The notes: generated by a model not told the origin, from the letters alone. 64,000 nucleotides of DNA from a bacterium (GCA_021780105.1 JAJXZJ010000021.1:59011-123010); one strand, 5' to 3'. Shown: positions 46,806-56,320, counted from the first letter of the stretch. Program-made: numbers and translations.

Positions 46806-47717
46806 ATGAACGTCCTGGTCACCGGCGCCACCGGTTTCGTCGGCCGCGAGGTCTTGCGCCAGCTTCAGGCGCGCGGCCACACGATTTGCATCGTGGCACG
46901 CAACCCGGCGGCGGCGGCGCGCGCCACCGCCGGGCGCTTCGGCGCGGAACTCCGGCGCGGCGATGTCGTCAAGGACGCCTCGCTCGCGGACGCGGCTCAA
47001 GGCATGGACGCCGTGATCCACCTCGTCGGCATCATCAGCGAAATCGGGCAGAACACGTTCGAGAGTGCCCATGTCCGCGCCACCGACCACGTCGTGCGCG
47101 CCGCGAGGGCGGCCGGCGTTCGGCGGTTCGTCCAGATGAGCGCCCTCGGCACCCGGCCCGGTGCGGTGTCACGTTACCACCAGACCAAGTGGAGCGCCGA
47201 GGAAATCGTCCGTGGCAGCGGGCTGGACTGGACCATCTTCCGCCCGTCCCTGATTTACGGCGCAGAGGATCATTTCGCGAATCTCTTCGCCACGCTCAGC
47301 CGCCGGTCGCCGTTCCTGCCGGTGATGGGCAACGGGCAAAACCGGCTGCAGCCGGTGGCCGTCGAGGCGGTGGCCGCCGCGTTTGTCGGCGCCTTGACGG
47401 AGCCGCGCGCCGTCGGTCAGACGATGGATTTGTGCGGGCCGGAGCCGCTGACGTTCCTGGCGGTGCTGGACACCATTTTGGTCGTGCTCCGGCGGCGGCG
47501 GTTCAAGCTGCGCGTGCCGCTGCGCCTGGCGCGAATTCAGGCGGCGGCGTTGGAGTTCATTTTCCCCAGACTGCTCGGCCGCGCGGCGCCGTTGAACCGC
47601 GATCAATTGCTCATGCTGCAGGAAGACAACGTCGGCAACCCGCGGCCGGCCGCGGAAATGTTCGGGTTGCAGCTCGTGCCTTTTCGCGAAGGCATCGCGG
47701 CGTATTTGCGGCCGTAG
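46806..47717 (+). CDS. Complex I NDUFA9-like NAD(P)-binding protein
   Basis: A 303-residue atypical SDR. The N-terminal Rossmann motif is VTGATGFVGREVLRQL; DAVIHLVGIISEIGQNTFES and GVRRFVQMSALGTRP follow, with YHQTKWSAEEIV (a YxxxK site) and DWTIFRPSLIYG. This pattern matches the NDUFA9 and NmrA-like proteins that bind NADPH and in mitochondria are accessory to Complex I; in bacteria their partner is unknown. The C-terminal third is longer and has a LLGRAAPLNRDQLLMLQEDN segment, seen in these proteins. It converges on the HIT gene with a 19-base gap. Confidence 0.85.
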   Translation: MNVLVTGATGFVGREVLRQLQARGHTICIVARNPAAAARATAGRFGAELRRGDVVKDASLADAAQGMDAVIHLVGIISEIGQNTFESAHVRATDHVVRAARAAGVRRFVQMSALGTRPGAVSRYHQTKWSAEEIVRGSGLDWTIFRPSLIYGAEDHFANLFATLSRRSPFLPVMGNGQNRLQPVAVEAVAAAFVGALTEPRAVGQTMDLCGPEPLTFLAVLDTILVVLRRRRFKLRVPLRLARIQAAALEFIFPRLLGRAAPLNRDQLLMLQEDNVGNPRPAAEMFGLQLVPFREGIAAYLRP

Positions 47718-47736
47718 CGACCGCGACCGCCGTGGC

Positions 47737-48078
47737 TCAGCCCGGCGGCCAGGTCATGGGCCGCCCGCCAAGCAGATGGCAGTGTAGATGCGGCACGGTT
47801 TCACCGCCGTCGGGTCCGTTGTTGATCACCAGCCGGTAGCCATTGCCCAAGCCGAGCTTCCGGGCCACTTCGGCGGCCTTCAGCAGCAGATGTCCCAGGA
47901 CGGCCTGGTCGCCCGCGGCCGCCTCGGCCAGGCGCGGAATCGGCCGGCGGGGCACAATCAAAACGTGGACCGGCGCCTGCGGGTGGAGGTCGCGAAACGC
48001 GACCACCTGATCATCTTCGTAAACCAAGTGCGCCGAAATTTCCTGGTCGGCGATTTTCTGAAAGATGGTTTTGCTCAT
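47737..48078 (-). CDS. HIT family nucleotide-binding hydrolase (HinT-like)
   Basis: A 113-residue histidine-triad protein, a purine nucleoside phosphoramidase-type hydrolase. The signature HxHxHxx is complete (VPHLHCHLLGG), with the upstream IFQKIADQEISAHLVYEDD and VLIVPRRPIPRL typical of HinT. Start ATG 48078 gives the usual short N-terminus. It is the last gene of a minus-strand run (nrdR, unknown protein, HIT), separated by 11 bases from the unknown gene. Confidence 0.94.
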   Translation of the reverse strand: MSKTIFQKIADQEISAHLVYEDDQVVAFRDLHPQAPVHVLIVPRRPIPRLAEAAAGDQAVLGHLLLKAAEVARKLGLGNGYRLVINNGPDGGETVPHLHCHLLGGRPMTWPPG

Positions 48079-48089
48079 GCGACACGGAT

Positions 48090-48686
48090 TCAACGCACTT
48101 CCAACGCGCAGTCGGCGGCGGCACACGTTTCAATCAGACAAAGGCGGAGATAGTCGGCGATTTGGTCGCTGAGCTGCTGGCAACGGACGCTCCAGCGCCG
48201 GGCGCCGGCGAGCTGTTTCGCGCATGGCCGCAGCCCGGTGAAACGCAACAGACTTGGCGATTGTCCGACGCCGGCTTCCACCTGGCGGCGCAGGCGCGAG
48301 AAAAACGCCAGTTCAAATCCCCCGCCGGTTTCGGCGGCCAGCCGGAGCAGATCGGTTTCCATCACGGTCAGCGGAGGCGAGGAACCGCCGGTGGACATCA
48401 GCTTCGGCGCCGACGCTTCCGCCGGCAGATCCTCGGTTTCGACCTGGAAGCCGAAGCCGCGCAACACCTGGGCCAGGGCGCAGGCGAATTCACCCACCGT
48501 GACGAGGTCCCGGCCCAATTCCTCGCGAAAATAGTGCAGCACGCCTGCGGCGGCGTGGCGGACCATTTCCGGGTCCAAGGGCATGGCCTGGGTGCCGACC
48601 AGTTCGACGGCCACCTCATGGACGGAGCAGGGAATGGACCCTTCCGGCGTCTTAAAAACCAGGCAGTCGGATCGTAGCTGTATCAC
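48090..48686 (-). CDS. Conserved hypothetical protein in the nrdR operon
   Basis: A 198-residue soluble protein with no recognised domain. It starts at GTG 48686, inside the end of nrdR (35-base overlap), and ends 11 bases before the HIT gene, so the three are co-translated. The N-terminal half (SIPCSVHEVAVELVG, VRHAAAGVLHYFREELG, VTVGEFACALAQVLRGFG) loosely recalls ATP-cone-like helices as in NrdR, but I could not place a true ATP-cone. The C-terminus is mixed, with three Cys. By position it may work with NrdR in controlling ribonucleotide reductase, but this is a guess. Confidence 0.7.
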   Translation of the reverse strand: MIQLRSDCLVFKTPEGSIPCSVHEVAVELVGTQAMPLDPEMVRHAAAGVLHYFREELGRDLVTVGEFACALAQVLRGFGFQVETEDLPAEASAPKLMSTGGSSPPLTVMETDLLRLAAETGGGFELAFFSRLRRQVEAGVGQSPSLLRFTGLRPCAKQLAGARRWSVRCQQLSDQIADYLRLCLIETCAAADCALEVR

Positions 48687-49137
48687 GTTTGACCTCCAAT
48701 TTCTTCACGGCTTGCACAAAATCAGTTGCCTCCTGAAAGCGGCGATAAACGCTGGCGAACCGCACGTAAGCCACGGGGTCCAGCACACGGAGTTCATCCA
48801 TCACCCGCTCGCCAATCGCCATGCAGGGCACTTCGTCGGCGTATTGGTCGTGGATGCCGGCACTGATCCGCTCCACCACTTCTTCGACCACTTGCGGGCT
48901 GACGGGTCGCTTTTGACAGGCTTTCCGGATGCCGCTGGCCAGCTTTTCGCGGGAAAACTCCTCCCGGCGGCCGTCCCGCTTGATGACCATCAGTGCCTGC
49001 GCCTCCACCTCCTCGTAGGTGGTGAAGCGGTGATCACAGCGGAGACACTCCCGGCGACGCCGGATGGTGGTGCCTTCACGGGAGGCCCGCGAATCAATCA
49101 CCTTGTCGTCCTGACAACCGCACTTGGGACATCGCAT
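48652..49137 (-). CDS. nrdR: Transcriptional repressor NrdR
   Basis: A 161-residue repressor of ribonucleotide-reductase operons. The N-terminal zinc ribbon has two pairs of cysteines (MRCPKCGCQDDKVIDSR and ECLRCDHRFTTYE), followed by the ATP-cone (VIKRDGRREEFSREKLASGI), which senses ATP/dATP. Length and the R-R-R-E-C-L-R-C core are normal. ATG 49137 is chosen from the fixed N-terminus. No nrd genes are in the window. It heads an overlapping run with the unknown 198-residue protein and the HIT protein. Confidence 0.96.
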   Translation of the reverse strand: MRCPKCGCQDDKVIDSRASREGTTIRRRRECLRCDHRFTTYEEVEAQALMVIKRDGRREEFSREKLASGIRKACQKRPVSPQVVEEVVERISAGIHDQYADEVPCMAIGERVMDELRVLDPVAYVRFASVYRRFQEATDFVQAVKKLEVKRDTATIRLPGF

Positions 49138-49384
49138 AAACGGGGCGGACAGCCACCTTTCGTTGTGGCCGGGCGTGTCGTAACACACAACCGCTTGGGC
49201 CGTCAAGCAACACCAGACGCAGCCGATGGCCATCATCCGGAGGTCAGCGTGCTGCCGCGCCGCCGGAGCGACCGCCTTCGCCGGTTTGCCTCAGGACACG
49301 GTCCCGCTTGCCAGCCGCGGCGTTGCTCTGATAACGATGGCACCAGCCGGCGAAATATTTGAGCCGAAGACGAGATTCAAAAAA

Positions 49385-50323
49385 ATGAAAGCACTGATCA
49401 CAGGCGGCGCGGGATTCATTGGCTCCCACCTTGCGGAGGCGCTCTGCCGGCGGGGCGCACAGGTCATCGTGCTCGACGACCTCAGCTTCGGCGACGTGAA
49501 GAACCTCGCCTGGCGACGAACCGGCAACAGCCTTGAATTCGTCCGTGGCGACGCCGGTGACGAGGCACTCGTGCGGAAACTGGTGCCCGGCTGCGACTGG
49601 GTGTTCCACCAGGCCGCCATCGCCTCGGTGCCGCTCTCGGTCGCGAAGCCGCGGGAGTCGCACCTGGCCAACCTCGAAGCCACGCTCACGCTGTTGCTGG
49701 CGGCGCGCGACGCCGCCGTGAAGCGGTTCGTCTTTGCGTCGTCCTCGGCCATCTACGGCGACAGCGACGCCGCGTTGAAGCACGAGTCGCACGCGCCAAA
49801 TCCGCTCACGCCCTACGCGCTCCAGAAGTTCGCCTCGGAGCGCTACGGCCGGATGTTCCACCCGTTTTACGGGCTGAAAACCGTCAGCCTCCGCTATTTC
49901 AACGTCTTCGGCCCGCGGCAGGCGTTCGACTCGCCCTACTCCGGTGTCATCGCGAAGTTCTGCACCGAACTGCTCGCCGGCCGGGCGCCGACGATCTTCG
50001 GCGACGGCCTCCAGTCGCGCGACTTCGTTTACGTGGCGAATGTCGTTCACGCGAATTTGCTCGCCGCCGAACAACCGGCGGAACGCGTGGCGGGTAAGGT
50101 CTTCAACATCGGCGGCGGCGGCAGCATCAACCTGCTCGAATTGCTGGCGGCATTGAACGGCCTCACCGGCCAGAACCTCGCGCCCGTCTTTGCGCCCGCC
50201 CGGCCCGGTGACGTGCGGTTCTCCGCGGCGGACATTTCGGCCGCCCGCGCCGGTCTCGGCTACGAGGTGCAGGTGTCCTGGCGCGACGGCCTGCGGCACA
50301 CGCTCGATTTCTACCGTGCTTAA
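49385..50323 (+). CDS. NAD-dependent epimerase/dehydratase (UDP-glucose 4-epimerase-like)
   Basis: A 312-residue extended SDR for nucleotide sugars. It has ITGGAGFIGSHLAEAL, the adenine Asp in VLDDLSFGD, VFHQAAIASVPLSV, the catalytic SSSAIYGD and YALQKFASERY (YxxxK), SLRYFNVFGPRQAFDSPYSG, and FGDGLQSRDFVYVANVV. The last motifs fit WbpP/GalE-type C4 epimerases. ATG 49385 fits the Rossmann start; a longer frame upstream has no homology. It lies between nrdR (divergent) and the respiratory operon, 180 bases upstream of ActA, and is probably not part of it. Confidence 0.88.
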   Translation: MKALITGGAGFIGSHLAEALCRRGAQVIVLDDLSFGDVKNLAWRRTGNSLEFVRGDAGDEALVRKLVPGCDWVFHQAAIASVPLSVAKPRESHLANLEATLTLLLAARDAAVKRFVFASSSAIYGDSDAALKHESHAPNPLTPYALQKFASERYGRMFHPFYGLKTVSLRYFNVFGPRQAFDSPYSGVIAKFCTELLAGRAPTIFGDGLQSRDFVYVANVVHANLLAAEQPAERVAGKVFNIGGGGSINLLELLAALNGLTGQNLAPVFAPARPGDVRFSAADISAARAGLGYEVQVSWRDGLRHTLDFYRA

Positions 50324-50502
50324 ACGACCACCGCGCCTGCGGACTTGCGCCGCGCGCCGCGCAAGGTTATGACTGCCGGAAATTCCGCACGCGGCGATGA
50401 CGGCAAATCACGAGGCAAGGGACGGTCAACAGCAGACGACAGCGGCGGCACACGGGGCGCGCGGACCCGAAGTCCGTCGCTGAGTCTGGCGGCACGCACG
50501 CG

Positions 50503-51156
50503 ATGTCGGACCTCTTCCCTCTCTGGACCCACCGGCTGCCACGGCAGTTGCTCGTCGGCGGGCTGCTGCTGGCCACGTCGGTAACCGCCGGCGTGTGGTA
50601 TTATTTCACGCCGAAATACACGCGCGCCGGCTACCAACCGCTCCAGCCGGTTCCGTTTTCGCACGCCACGCATGTCGGCCAGCTCGGCATGGACTGCCGG
50701 TATTGCCATGACGGCGTTGAACGCTCGGCGTTCGCAAACCTCCCCGCCAGCGCGACCTGCATGAACTGCCACAACCAGGTGCTCAAGGACGATCCGCGCC
50801 TGGCGCCGGTGCGCGACAACGTGCTCACCGGCCGGCCCCTCGCGTGGGTCCGCGTTCACCGGCTGCCAGACTACGTGTATTTCAACCACGCCGTCCACGC
50901 GCGCCGCGGCGTGAGTTGCGACCGCTGTCACGGGCCGATCCAAAACACCGACGAGACCGCCGTGGCCGAGCCGTTGAGCATGAGTTTCTGCCTCGACTGT
51001 CATCGCAATCCTGCGCCGAACCTGCGCCCGGCCGCCGAGGTGTTCAACGTGAACTGGCGGCCTACCAGCGCTGCCCAACAACTCGCCGACGGCCAGCGGT
51101 TCGTCCGCGAGTGGGACGTGAAACGCCTCGACAACTGCGCCGCCTGCCACCGATGA
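50503..51156 (+). CDS. actA: ActA, pentaheme cytochrome c of Alternative Complex III
   Basis: A 217-residue membrane-anchored multiheme cytochrome. The N-terminus has one transmembrane helix (LLVGGLLLATSVTAGVW). Five CxxCH heme c sites are seen: CRYCH, CMNCH, CDRCH, CLDCH and CAACH, with His residues between (HATHVG, FNHAVHAR) as distal ligands. ActA of Rhodothermus also has five. It heads a run of nine overlapping or nearly touching genes and shares an ATGA overlap with actB. It should receive electrons from the quinol site and pass them on towards ActE. Confidence 0.95.
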   Translation: MSDLFPLWTHRLPRQLLVGGLLLATSVTAGVWYYFTPKYTRAGYQPLQPVPFSHATHVGQLGMDCRYCHDGVERSAFANLPASATCMNCHNQVLKDDPRLAPVRDNVLTGRPLAWVRVHRLPDYVYFNHAVHARRGVSCDRCHGPIQNTDETAVAEPLSMSFCLDCHRNPAPNLRPAAEVFNVNWRPTSAAQQLADGQRFVREWDVKRLDNCAACHR

Positions 51157-54100
51157 ACCGCCCGCCTTCTCCAGCGCAATCCGGGGCGCCGCCCGCCCGC
51201 GACTACCGGCGTCACGCCGGGGCGCCTGCCACCGCGCCCGGCTGGATCGAAGCCGAATTCGCCCCCGGCGCGGACGAGTGGACCGATCCGGTTTCACGGC
51301 GCCGCTTCGTTGAACTCATGTCCGCGTCACTGCTGCTGGCCGGCTGCGGGTTGACCGCCTGCCGGCAGCCGGAGGAGAAAATCGAGCCGTTTGCCGGGAC
51401 GCTGGAAGGCCGCGTGCCGGGCATGCCGCAATTTTTTGCCACCGCCATGCCCGCGCGCGACGGCGCGATCCCGCTGCTCGTCAAATCGCTCGAAGGCCGG
51501 CCGGTGAAAATCGAAGGCAACGCCGGACATCCGTTGAACCGGCTGGCCGGCACAGCCCACGGCGGCACCGATGTCTTTGCGCAAGCCTCCATCCTCGGCC
51601 TCTACGATCCCGACCGCGCCCGGCGCTGCACGTTTCAAGGCCGCGCGGCGTCACCGGAATCGGCGCTGGCGGCGCTCCAGCAAGCCGCGCGGCAGTTCGC
51701 CGCCACGCACGGCGACGGCCTTTGCCTGCTGCTCGAACGCAGCAACTCGCCGTCGCGCCAGCGGCTGCAAAACCTGATCGCGGAAAAACTGCCGCGGGCC
51801 CGGTGGTTCGTTTACGAGCCGGTGGATTTCGACCTTCACCGGCAGGCCGCGACGCTTGCCTTTGGCCGGCTGGTCCGACCGCTCTGGCGGCTGGAAACAG
51901 CGCGGTGCATCGTGGCACTGGACTGCGATCTTCTCGGCGCCGAAGCGGAAAGCTGGCGGCTGACGCGGGCCTTCGCCGAAGGCCGCCGGCTGCGCCGCGC
52001 CGGCGATGACATGAACCGGCTCTACGCCATCGAGAGTCTCTACACGCTCACCGGCGCGAATGCCGATCACCGCTTGCGCGTGCCGCCGGACGCGGTGCTC
52101 TCGGTCGCCGCGGCGCTCGCAGCCGAGGTGCTCGCGCAAACCGGCGCGGACGCGGGCAGACTGCTGCCGGCCGTGCGCCGGCTCGCGCAGCCACCGGGCG
52201 TGCGGCAGGAATGGATTCGCGGATGTGCGCGCGATTTGCTGGCCAACCGCGGCCGGTCGGTGGTGCTTGCCGGTTATGGACAGCCGCCGGCGGTGCATCT
52301 GCTGGCCCACGCACTCAACGCCGCACTCGGCAACGTCGGGGAAACTGTGCAATTGCTGGTCGCGCCCGCCGACAACGCCGGTTCGCCCGCTGACCTCGCC
52401 ACGGCGTTGAACGCGGGCGAAGTCGGAACGTTGGTCATCTTTGGTGGCAACCCGGTGGACAACGCGCCGGCGGACCTCGACTGGGTGGCCGTGCAGCGTC
52501 GGGCAAGGACGGTCATCCGCCTTGGTGATGCCGAGGATGAGACGTGCGCGGTGGCGGACTGGCACCTGCCGCGGGCGCACTACCTCGAATCCTGGGGCGA
52601 CGCGCGCACGGCCGACGGCACACTCGTGCCGGTGCAACCATTGATCGAACCGCTGTTCGGCGGATTGACGGATTTGGAACTGCTGGCGCGCGTTGGTGGC
52701 TTGGCGGTGACGAAGCCCTACGCCATCGTGCGCGACACGTTCCGTGAATTGAAACCGGGCGGTGATTTCGAGACCACCTGGCGGCAGTTTTTGCACGACG
52801 GTTTCCTCGCCGGCAGCGCGAGCGAACCGGTCGCAGCCACGCCAGACTGGCCGGCGATGGCCGCCGCGCTGGCAAATACCACGCCCGCCGCTGAACCGCG
52901 TTCGGATGCGCTGGCGGTCGTGTTTCATCGCGACGCGCGCGTGGACGACGGCCGGTTCAGCAACAACGGCTGGCTCCAGGAACTGCCCGATCCGATCACC
53001 AAGCTCACCTGGGACAACGTCCTGCTGCTCAGCCCGCGGACGGCGCGGGCACTGGGTGTGGTCATCGCTGACGCTGATCCTCTCAACCTTCAAGCGCCGG
53101 TCGTGCGGCTGACGCTGAACGGCCGTTCCGTCGAGGGCCCGGCATGGATTCAACCGGGCCTGGCGGACAACGTCGCCGGCCTGGCGCTCGGCTACGGACG
53201 CGCCAGCGCGGGCCGCGTCGGGACAGGTGTGGGTTTCAGCACATACCGGCTGCGCACGAGTGCGGCACCATATCATGCCGTCGGCGCGCAACTGACCCTG
53301 ACCGGCCGGATGGCGCCGCTGGCCAGCACACAACATCACTGGTCCATGGAAGGCCGTCCGATCGTTCGCGAGGCCGATCTGGCGGACTATCGGGTGCGCC
53401 CGGATTTCGCCCGCGCTTTGAACGCGCCGGCCCCGCCCGCGGCGCCGCCGTTGTATGCGAACCCGCTTGACCAGGCGAAGGCCGACGCCACGCACCAGTG
53501 GGGCATGGTGGTGGATTTGAACGCCTGCGTCGGCTGCGGCGCGTGCGTCGTCGCCTGCCAGGGCGAGAACAACGTGCCCATCGTCGGCAAGGACCAGGTC
53601 CGCCGGCAGCGCGAAATGCACTGGCTGCGGATTGACCGTTATTTCGCGGGGCCGGCGGAAGCGCCGCAAAGCGTGAGCCAGCCGATGTTGTGCCAGCATT
53701 GCGAAGCCGCGCCGTGCGAAAACGTCTGCCCGGTGAACGCCACGGTGCATGACCCCGAAGGGCTGAACGTCATGGTTTACAACCGCTGCGTCGGCACGCG
53801 TTACTGCGCGAACAACTGCCCCTACAAGGTCCGCCGGTTCAATTTCCTGGACTACCACCGGCGCTCGCTCGCGCAGCTCAAGGGGCCGTTCTATTCCAGT
53901 CCGTTGACCGGCACGACCGGCGGCGAGTGGACGTTGAAACGCTGGTTCAAGGACCGCGACCGCGGCACACGGCCGGAGGACGAGTGGGATCTGCTCAAGC
54001 TGGTGACCAATCCCGACGTCACCGTGCGAATGCGCGGTGTGATGGAAAAATGCAGCTTCTGCGTCCAGCGCATCGAGCAGGCGAAAATCGCGCAGAATAT

Positions 54101-54356
54101 CGCCGCCGGCCCCTCGGCAAATGTCGTCGTCCCCGACGGCGTGATCCAGACCGCCTGCCAGCAGGCGTGCCCGGCGGCGGCCATCATTTTCGGCAATTTG
54201 AACGACCCCGGCAGCGCGGTGTTGCAGGCGCGGGCGCAGGACCGCGCTTACGCCGTGCTGGAACACCTCGGCACCCGGCCGCGCGTCACTTACCTGGCAC
54301 GGGTGCGCAATCCCAATCCCGCCATGCCGGCGGAACCGGAGGGATCTGCCGCATGA
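51153..54356 (+). CDS. actB: ActB, iron-sulfur subunit of Alternative Complex III (molybdopterin-oxidoreductase-like)
   Basis: A 1,067-residue periplasmic subunit in which a molybdopterin-oxidoreductase-like half is fused to a NrfC/PsrB-like ferredoxin half. The N-terminus has a Tat-type SRRRF motif and hydrophobic VELMSASLLLAGCGLTA, so it is exported folded. The large domain (about 60-740) shows the family fold (VKIEGNAGHPLNRL, TVIRLGDAEDETC) but, as known in ActB, probably holds no Mo cofactor. The C-terminal part has four Cys-rich motifs: VGCGACVVACQ, CQHCEAAPCENVCPV, CVGTRYCANNCPY and CSFCVQRIEQAK with a final CQQACPA, for up to four Fe-S clusters. It overlaps actA and actC by four bases (ATGA). 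Confidence 0.95.
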   Translation: MNRPPSPAQSGAPPARDYRRHAGAPATAPGWIEAEFAPGADEWTDPVSRRRFVELMSASLLLAGCGLTACRQPEEKIEPFAGTLEGRVPGMPQFFATAMPARDGAIPLLVKSLEGRPVKIEGNAGHPLNRLAGTAHGGTDVFAQASILGLYDPDRARRCTFQGRAASPESALAALQQAARQFAATHGDGLCLLLERSNSPSRQRLQNLIAEKLPRARWFVYEPVDFDLHRQAATLAFGRLVRPLWRLETARCIVALDCDLLGAEAESWRLTRAFAEGRRLRRAGDDMNRLYAIESLYTLTGANADHRLRVPPDAVLSVAAALAAEVLAQTGADAGRLLPAVRRLAQPPGVRQEWIRGCARDLLANRGRSVVLAGYGQPPAVHLLAHALNAALGNVGETVQLLVAPADNAGSPADLATALNAGEVGTLVIFGGNPVDNAPADLDWVAVQRRARTVIRLGDAEDETCAVADWHLPRAHYLESWGDARTADGTLVPVQPLIEPLFGGLTDLELLARVGGLAVTKPYAIVRDTFRELKPGGDFETTWRQFLHDGFLAGSASEPVAATPDWPAMAAALANTTPAAEPRSDALAVVFHRDARVDDGRFSNNGWLQELPDPITKLTWDNVLLLSPRTARALGVVIADADPLNLQAPVVRLTLNGRSVEGPAWIQPGLADNVAGLALGYGRASAGRVGTGVGFSTYRLRTSAAPYHAVGAQLTLTGRMAPLASTQHHWSMEGRPIVREADLADYRVRPDFARALNAPAPPAAPPLYANPLDQAKADATHQWGMVVDLNACVGCGACVVACQGENNVPIVGKDQVRRQREMHWLRIDRYFAGPAEAPQSVSQPMLCQHCEAAPCENVCPVNATVHDPEGLNVMVYNRCVGTRYCANNCPYKVRRFNFLDYHRRSLAQLKGPFYSSPLTGTTGGEWTLKRWFKDRDRGTRPEDEWDLLKLVTNPDVTVRMRGVMEKCSFCVQRIEQAKIAQNIAAGPSANVVVPDGVIQTACQQACPAAAIIFGNLNDPGSAVLQARAQDRAYAVLEHLGTRPRVTYLARVRNPNPAMPAEPEGSAA

Positions 54357-56320
54357 CGAAGACCGCCGCGATCAGGAACGGCGTGCGGCTGGCGCCCCCG
54401 CCGCCGGAGCTGGCGCGCGAGCCGTGGGTCGCCAACCAACGGAGCGCCGCCTGGGTGGCCGACCGCGGTGCGGCGCTCGCCGAGGGCCGCACGCCGCGCT
54501 GGTGGTGGCGCGCCTTCGTCCCCAGTGTGCTGGCGCTGCTGTTGCTCGTGACGTTGCTGGCCTATCAAGTTTCCACCGGCGTTGGCGTCTGGGGCAACAA
54601 CGCCCCGGTGATGTGGGGCTGGGACATCGTCAATTTTGTCTGGTGGATCGGCCTGGCGCACGCCGGCACGCTGATCTCGGCCATTTTGCTGCTGCTCCGC
54701 CAGCACTGGCGCGCGGCAGTGAACCGCACCGCCGAGGCGATGACCATTTTCGCCGTGCTCTGCGCCGCCATTTACCCGGCGCTGCACGTCGGCCGCGCGT
54801 GGTGGGACTGGTGGCTGCTGCCGGTGCCGAACAGCACCGGGCTCTGGCCGCAATTCCGCTCACCGCTGATCTGGGATTTCCTCGCGCTGGGAACGTATTT
54901 CACGGTGTCGCTGCTGTTCTGGTATCTGGGCCTGGTGCCGGACCTGGCCGTGATGCGCGACCGCGCGCGGACGCGGCTGCGCAAACTGGCTTATGGTTGG
55001 TTCGCGCTGGGCTGGACCGGCTCCAACCGCCAGTGGCGCCACTACCAAAAGGCGTATCTGCTCCTCGCGGGCCTGGCCACGCCGCTGGTGCTCTCGGTGC
55101 ATTCCATCGTCTCGCTCGACTTCGCCGTCACGCAACTGCCGGGCTGGCATTCCACGATCTTTCCGCCCTACTTCGTGGCCGGCGCCGTGTTCTCCGGCTT
55201 TGGCCTGGTGCTGGCGCTGGTCATCCCCCTGCGGCGCCGGTGCGGTCTGGAGGACGTGATCACGCAGCGACACCTCGACGCGATGTGCAAGGTGACGCTG
55301 GCCGCCGGCGGCATCGTGGCTTACGCCTACGCGGTGGAGTTCTGCGCCGCGTGGTTCGGCGGCAACCCGGACGAGCGCGCGGCCTGGGCCAACCGCATCG
55401 CCGGGCCGTCCGCGTGGGCGTTCCGGGTGATGATCCTGTGCAACGTCGCACTGCCGCAACTTCTCTGGTCGCGCCGGATGCGGCGGCAACCCGGCGTCGT
55501 TCTGGTGGTGGCCGTCCTCATCAACGTCGGCATGTGGCTCGAACGGTTCGTCATCATCGCCGGCTCGTTGGAACGCGATTTTCTGCCGGCGAACTGGGGC
55601 GCGTTCCGGCCGACGTGGGTGGATATCGGCACGTTCATCGGCACGTTCGGTCTGTTCTTCACCTGCTTCCTCCTGTTCCTCCGATTCTTGCCGATGATTT
55701 CGATCACGGAAGTCAAATACCTCACGCCGCCGGCCGCGCCGGCCGCCGGCCGGCCAACCTTCGTTGAACCAAAACCAACTGCGCCAGCCCGACCAACAGG
55801 CTTCGGCGTGCTCGCGGAATTTGCGACGCGCGAAGATGCCCGCCGCGCCGCGCGCCGGGTGCGCGCCGCCGGTTACCGGCGCTGGGACGTGTTCACGCCA
55901 CATCCCCTCGCCGGCCTCGACCGCGCCATGGGCCTGAAGCCGTCGCCGATCGGCTGGTTCGCGTTCGGCGGCGGCGTCATCGGCTTCGTCACCGGCGTGT
56001 GGCTGGTCTGGTTCACCAACGCGGTGGATTACCCGATCCTCGTTGGCGGCAAACCAATGTTCAGCCCGGTCGTCGCGATTCCACCCGCCTTCGAGTTGAC
56101 GATTTTGTTCGGCGCGATCGGCGTCGTCACCGGGCTGCTGTGGCGGAGCCGCCTGCCCTGCCTGCACCATCCGCTGTTGCACCGGCGCGGGTTCAAACCG
56201 CTGACCCGCGACCGGCTTTGCCTCGTCATTGAGGCCGCCGATCCGAAGTTCAGCGAAACGGAAGTCCGCCAACTGCTCACGTCGCTGGGCGGGCGGCTGA
56301 TCAAGTCCGCCGGGGAATGA
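54353..56320 (+). CDS. actC: ActC-ActD fusion, quinol-oxidising membrane subunit of Alternative Complex III
   Basis: A 655-residue membrane protein joining two subunits normally encoded separately. Residues about 1-455 are ActC (NrfD/PsrC family): about ten helices with WGWDIVNFVWWIGLAHAG, AIYPALHVGRAWWDWWLLP, PLVLSVHSIVSLDFAVTQLP, WHSTIFPPYFVAGAVFSGF and NVGMWLERFVIIAGSLERD, typical of the quinol-binding subunit. A Pro/Ala linker (about 460-480) leads to ActD (DUF3341; 480-655): GFGVLAEFATREDARRAARR, a helix pair around GWFAFGGGVIGFVTGVWLVW, and the cytoplasmic tail. The reading frame has no break at the junction. ATGA overlaps join it to actB and actE. Confidence 0.92.
   Translation: MTKTAAIRNGVRLAPPPPELAREPWVANQRSAAWVADRGAALAEGRTPRWWWRAFVPSVLALLLLVTLLAYQVSTGVGVWGNNAPVMWGWDIVNFVWWIGLAHAGTLISAILLLLRQHWRAAVNRTAEAMTIFAVLCAAIYPALHVGRAWWDWWLLPVPNSTGLWPQFRSPLIWDFLALGTYFTVSLLFWYLGLVPDLAVMRDRARTRLRKLAYGWFALGWTGSNRQWRHYQKAYLLLAGLATPLVLSVHSIVSLDFAVTQLPGWHSTIFPPYFVAGAVFSGFGLVLALVIPLRRRCGLEDVITQRHLDAMCKVTLAAGGIVAYAYAVEFCAAWFGGNPDERAAWANRIAGPSAWAFRVMILCNVALPQLLWSRRMRRQPGVVLVVAVLINVGMWLERFVIIAGSLERDFLPANWGAFRPTWVDIGTFIGTFGLFFTCFLLFLRFLPMISITEVKYLTPPAAPAAGRPTFVEPKPTAPARPTGFGVLAEFATREDARRAARRVRAAGYRRWDVFTPHPLAGLDRAMGLKPSPIGWFAFGGGVIGFVTGVWLVWFTNAVDYPILVGGKPMFSPVVAIPPAFELTILFGAIGVVTGLLWRSRLPCLHHPLLHRRGFKPLTRDRLCLVIEAADPKFSETEVRQLLTSLGGRLIKSAGE

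Noticed and set aside
51651..54266. An 871-codon minus-strand frame opposite actB
   Set aside because: It is a shadow of the Fe-S subunit; GC-rich third positions keep the frame open by chance.
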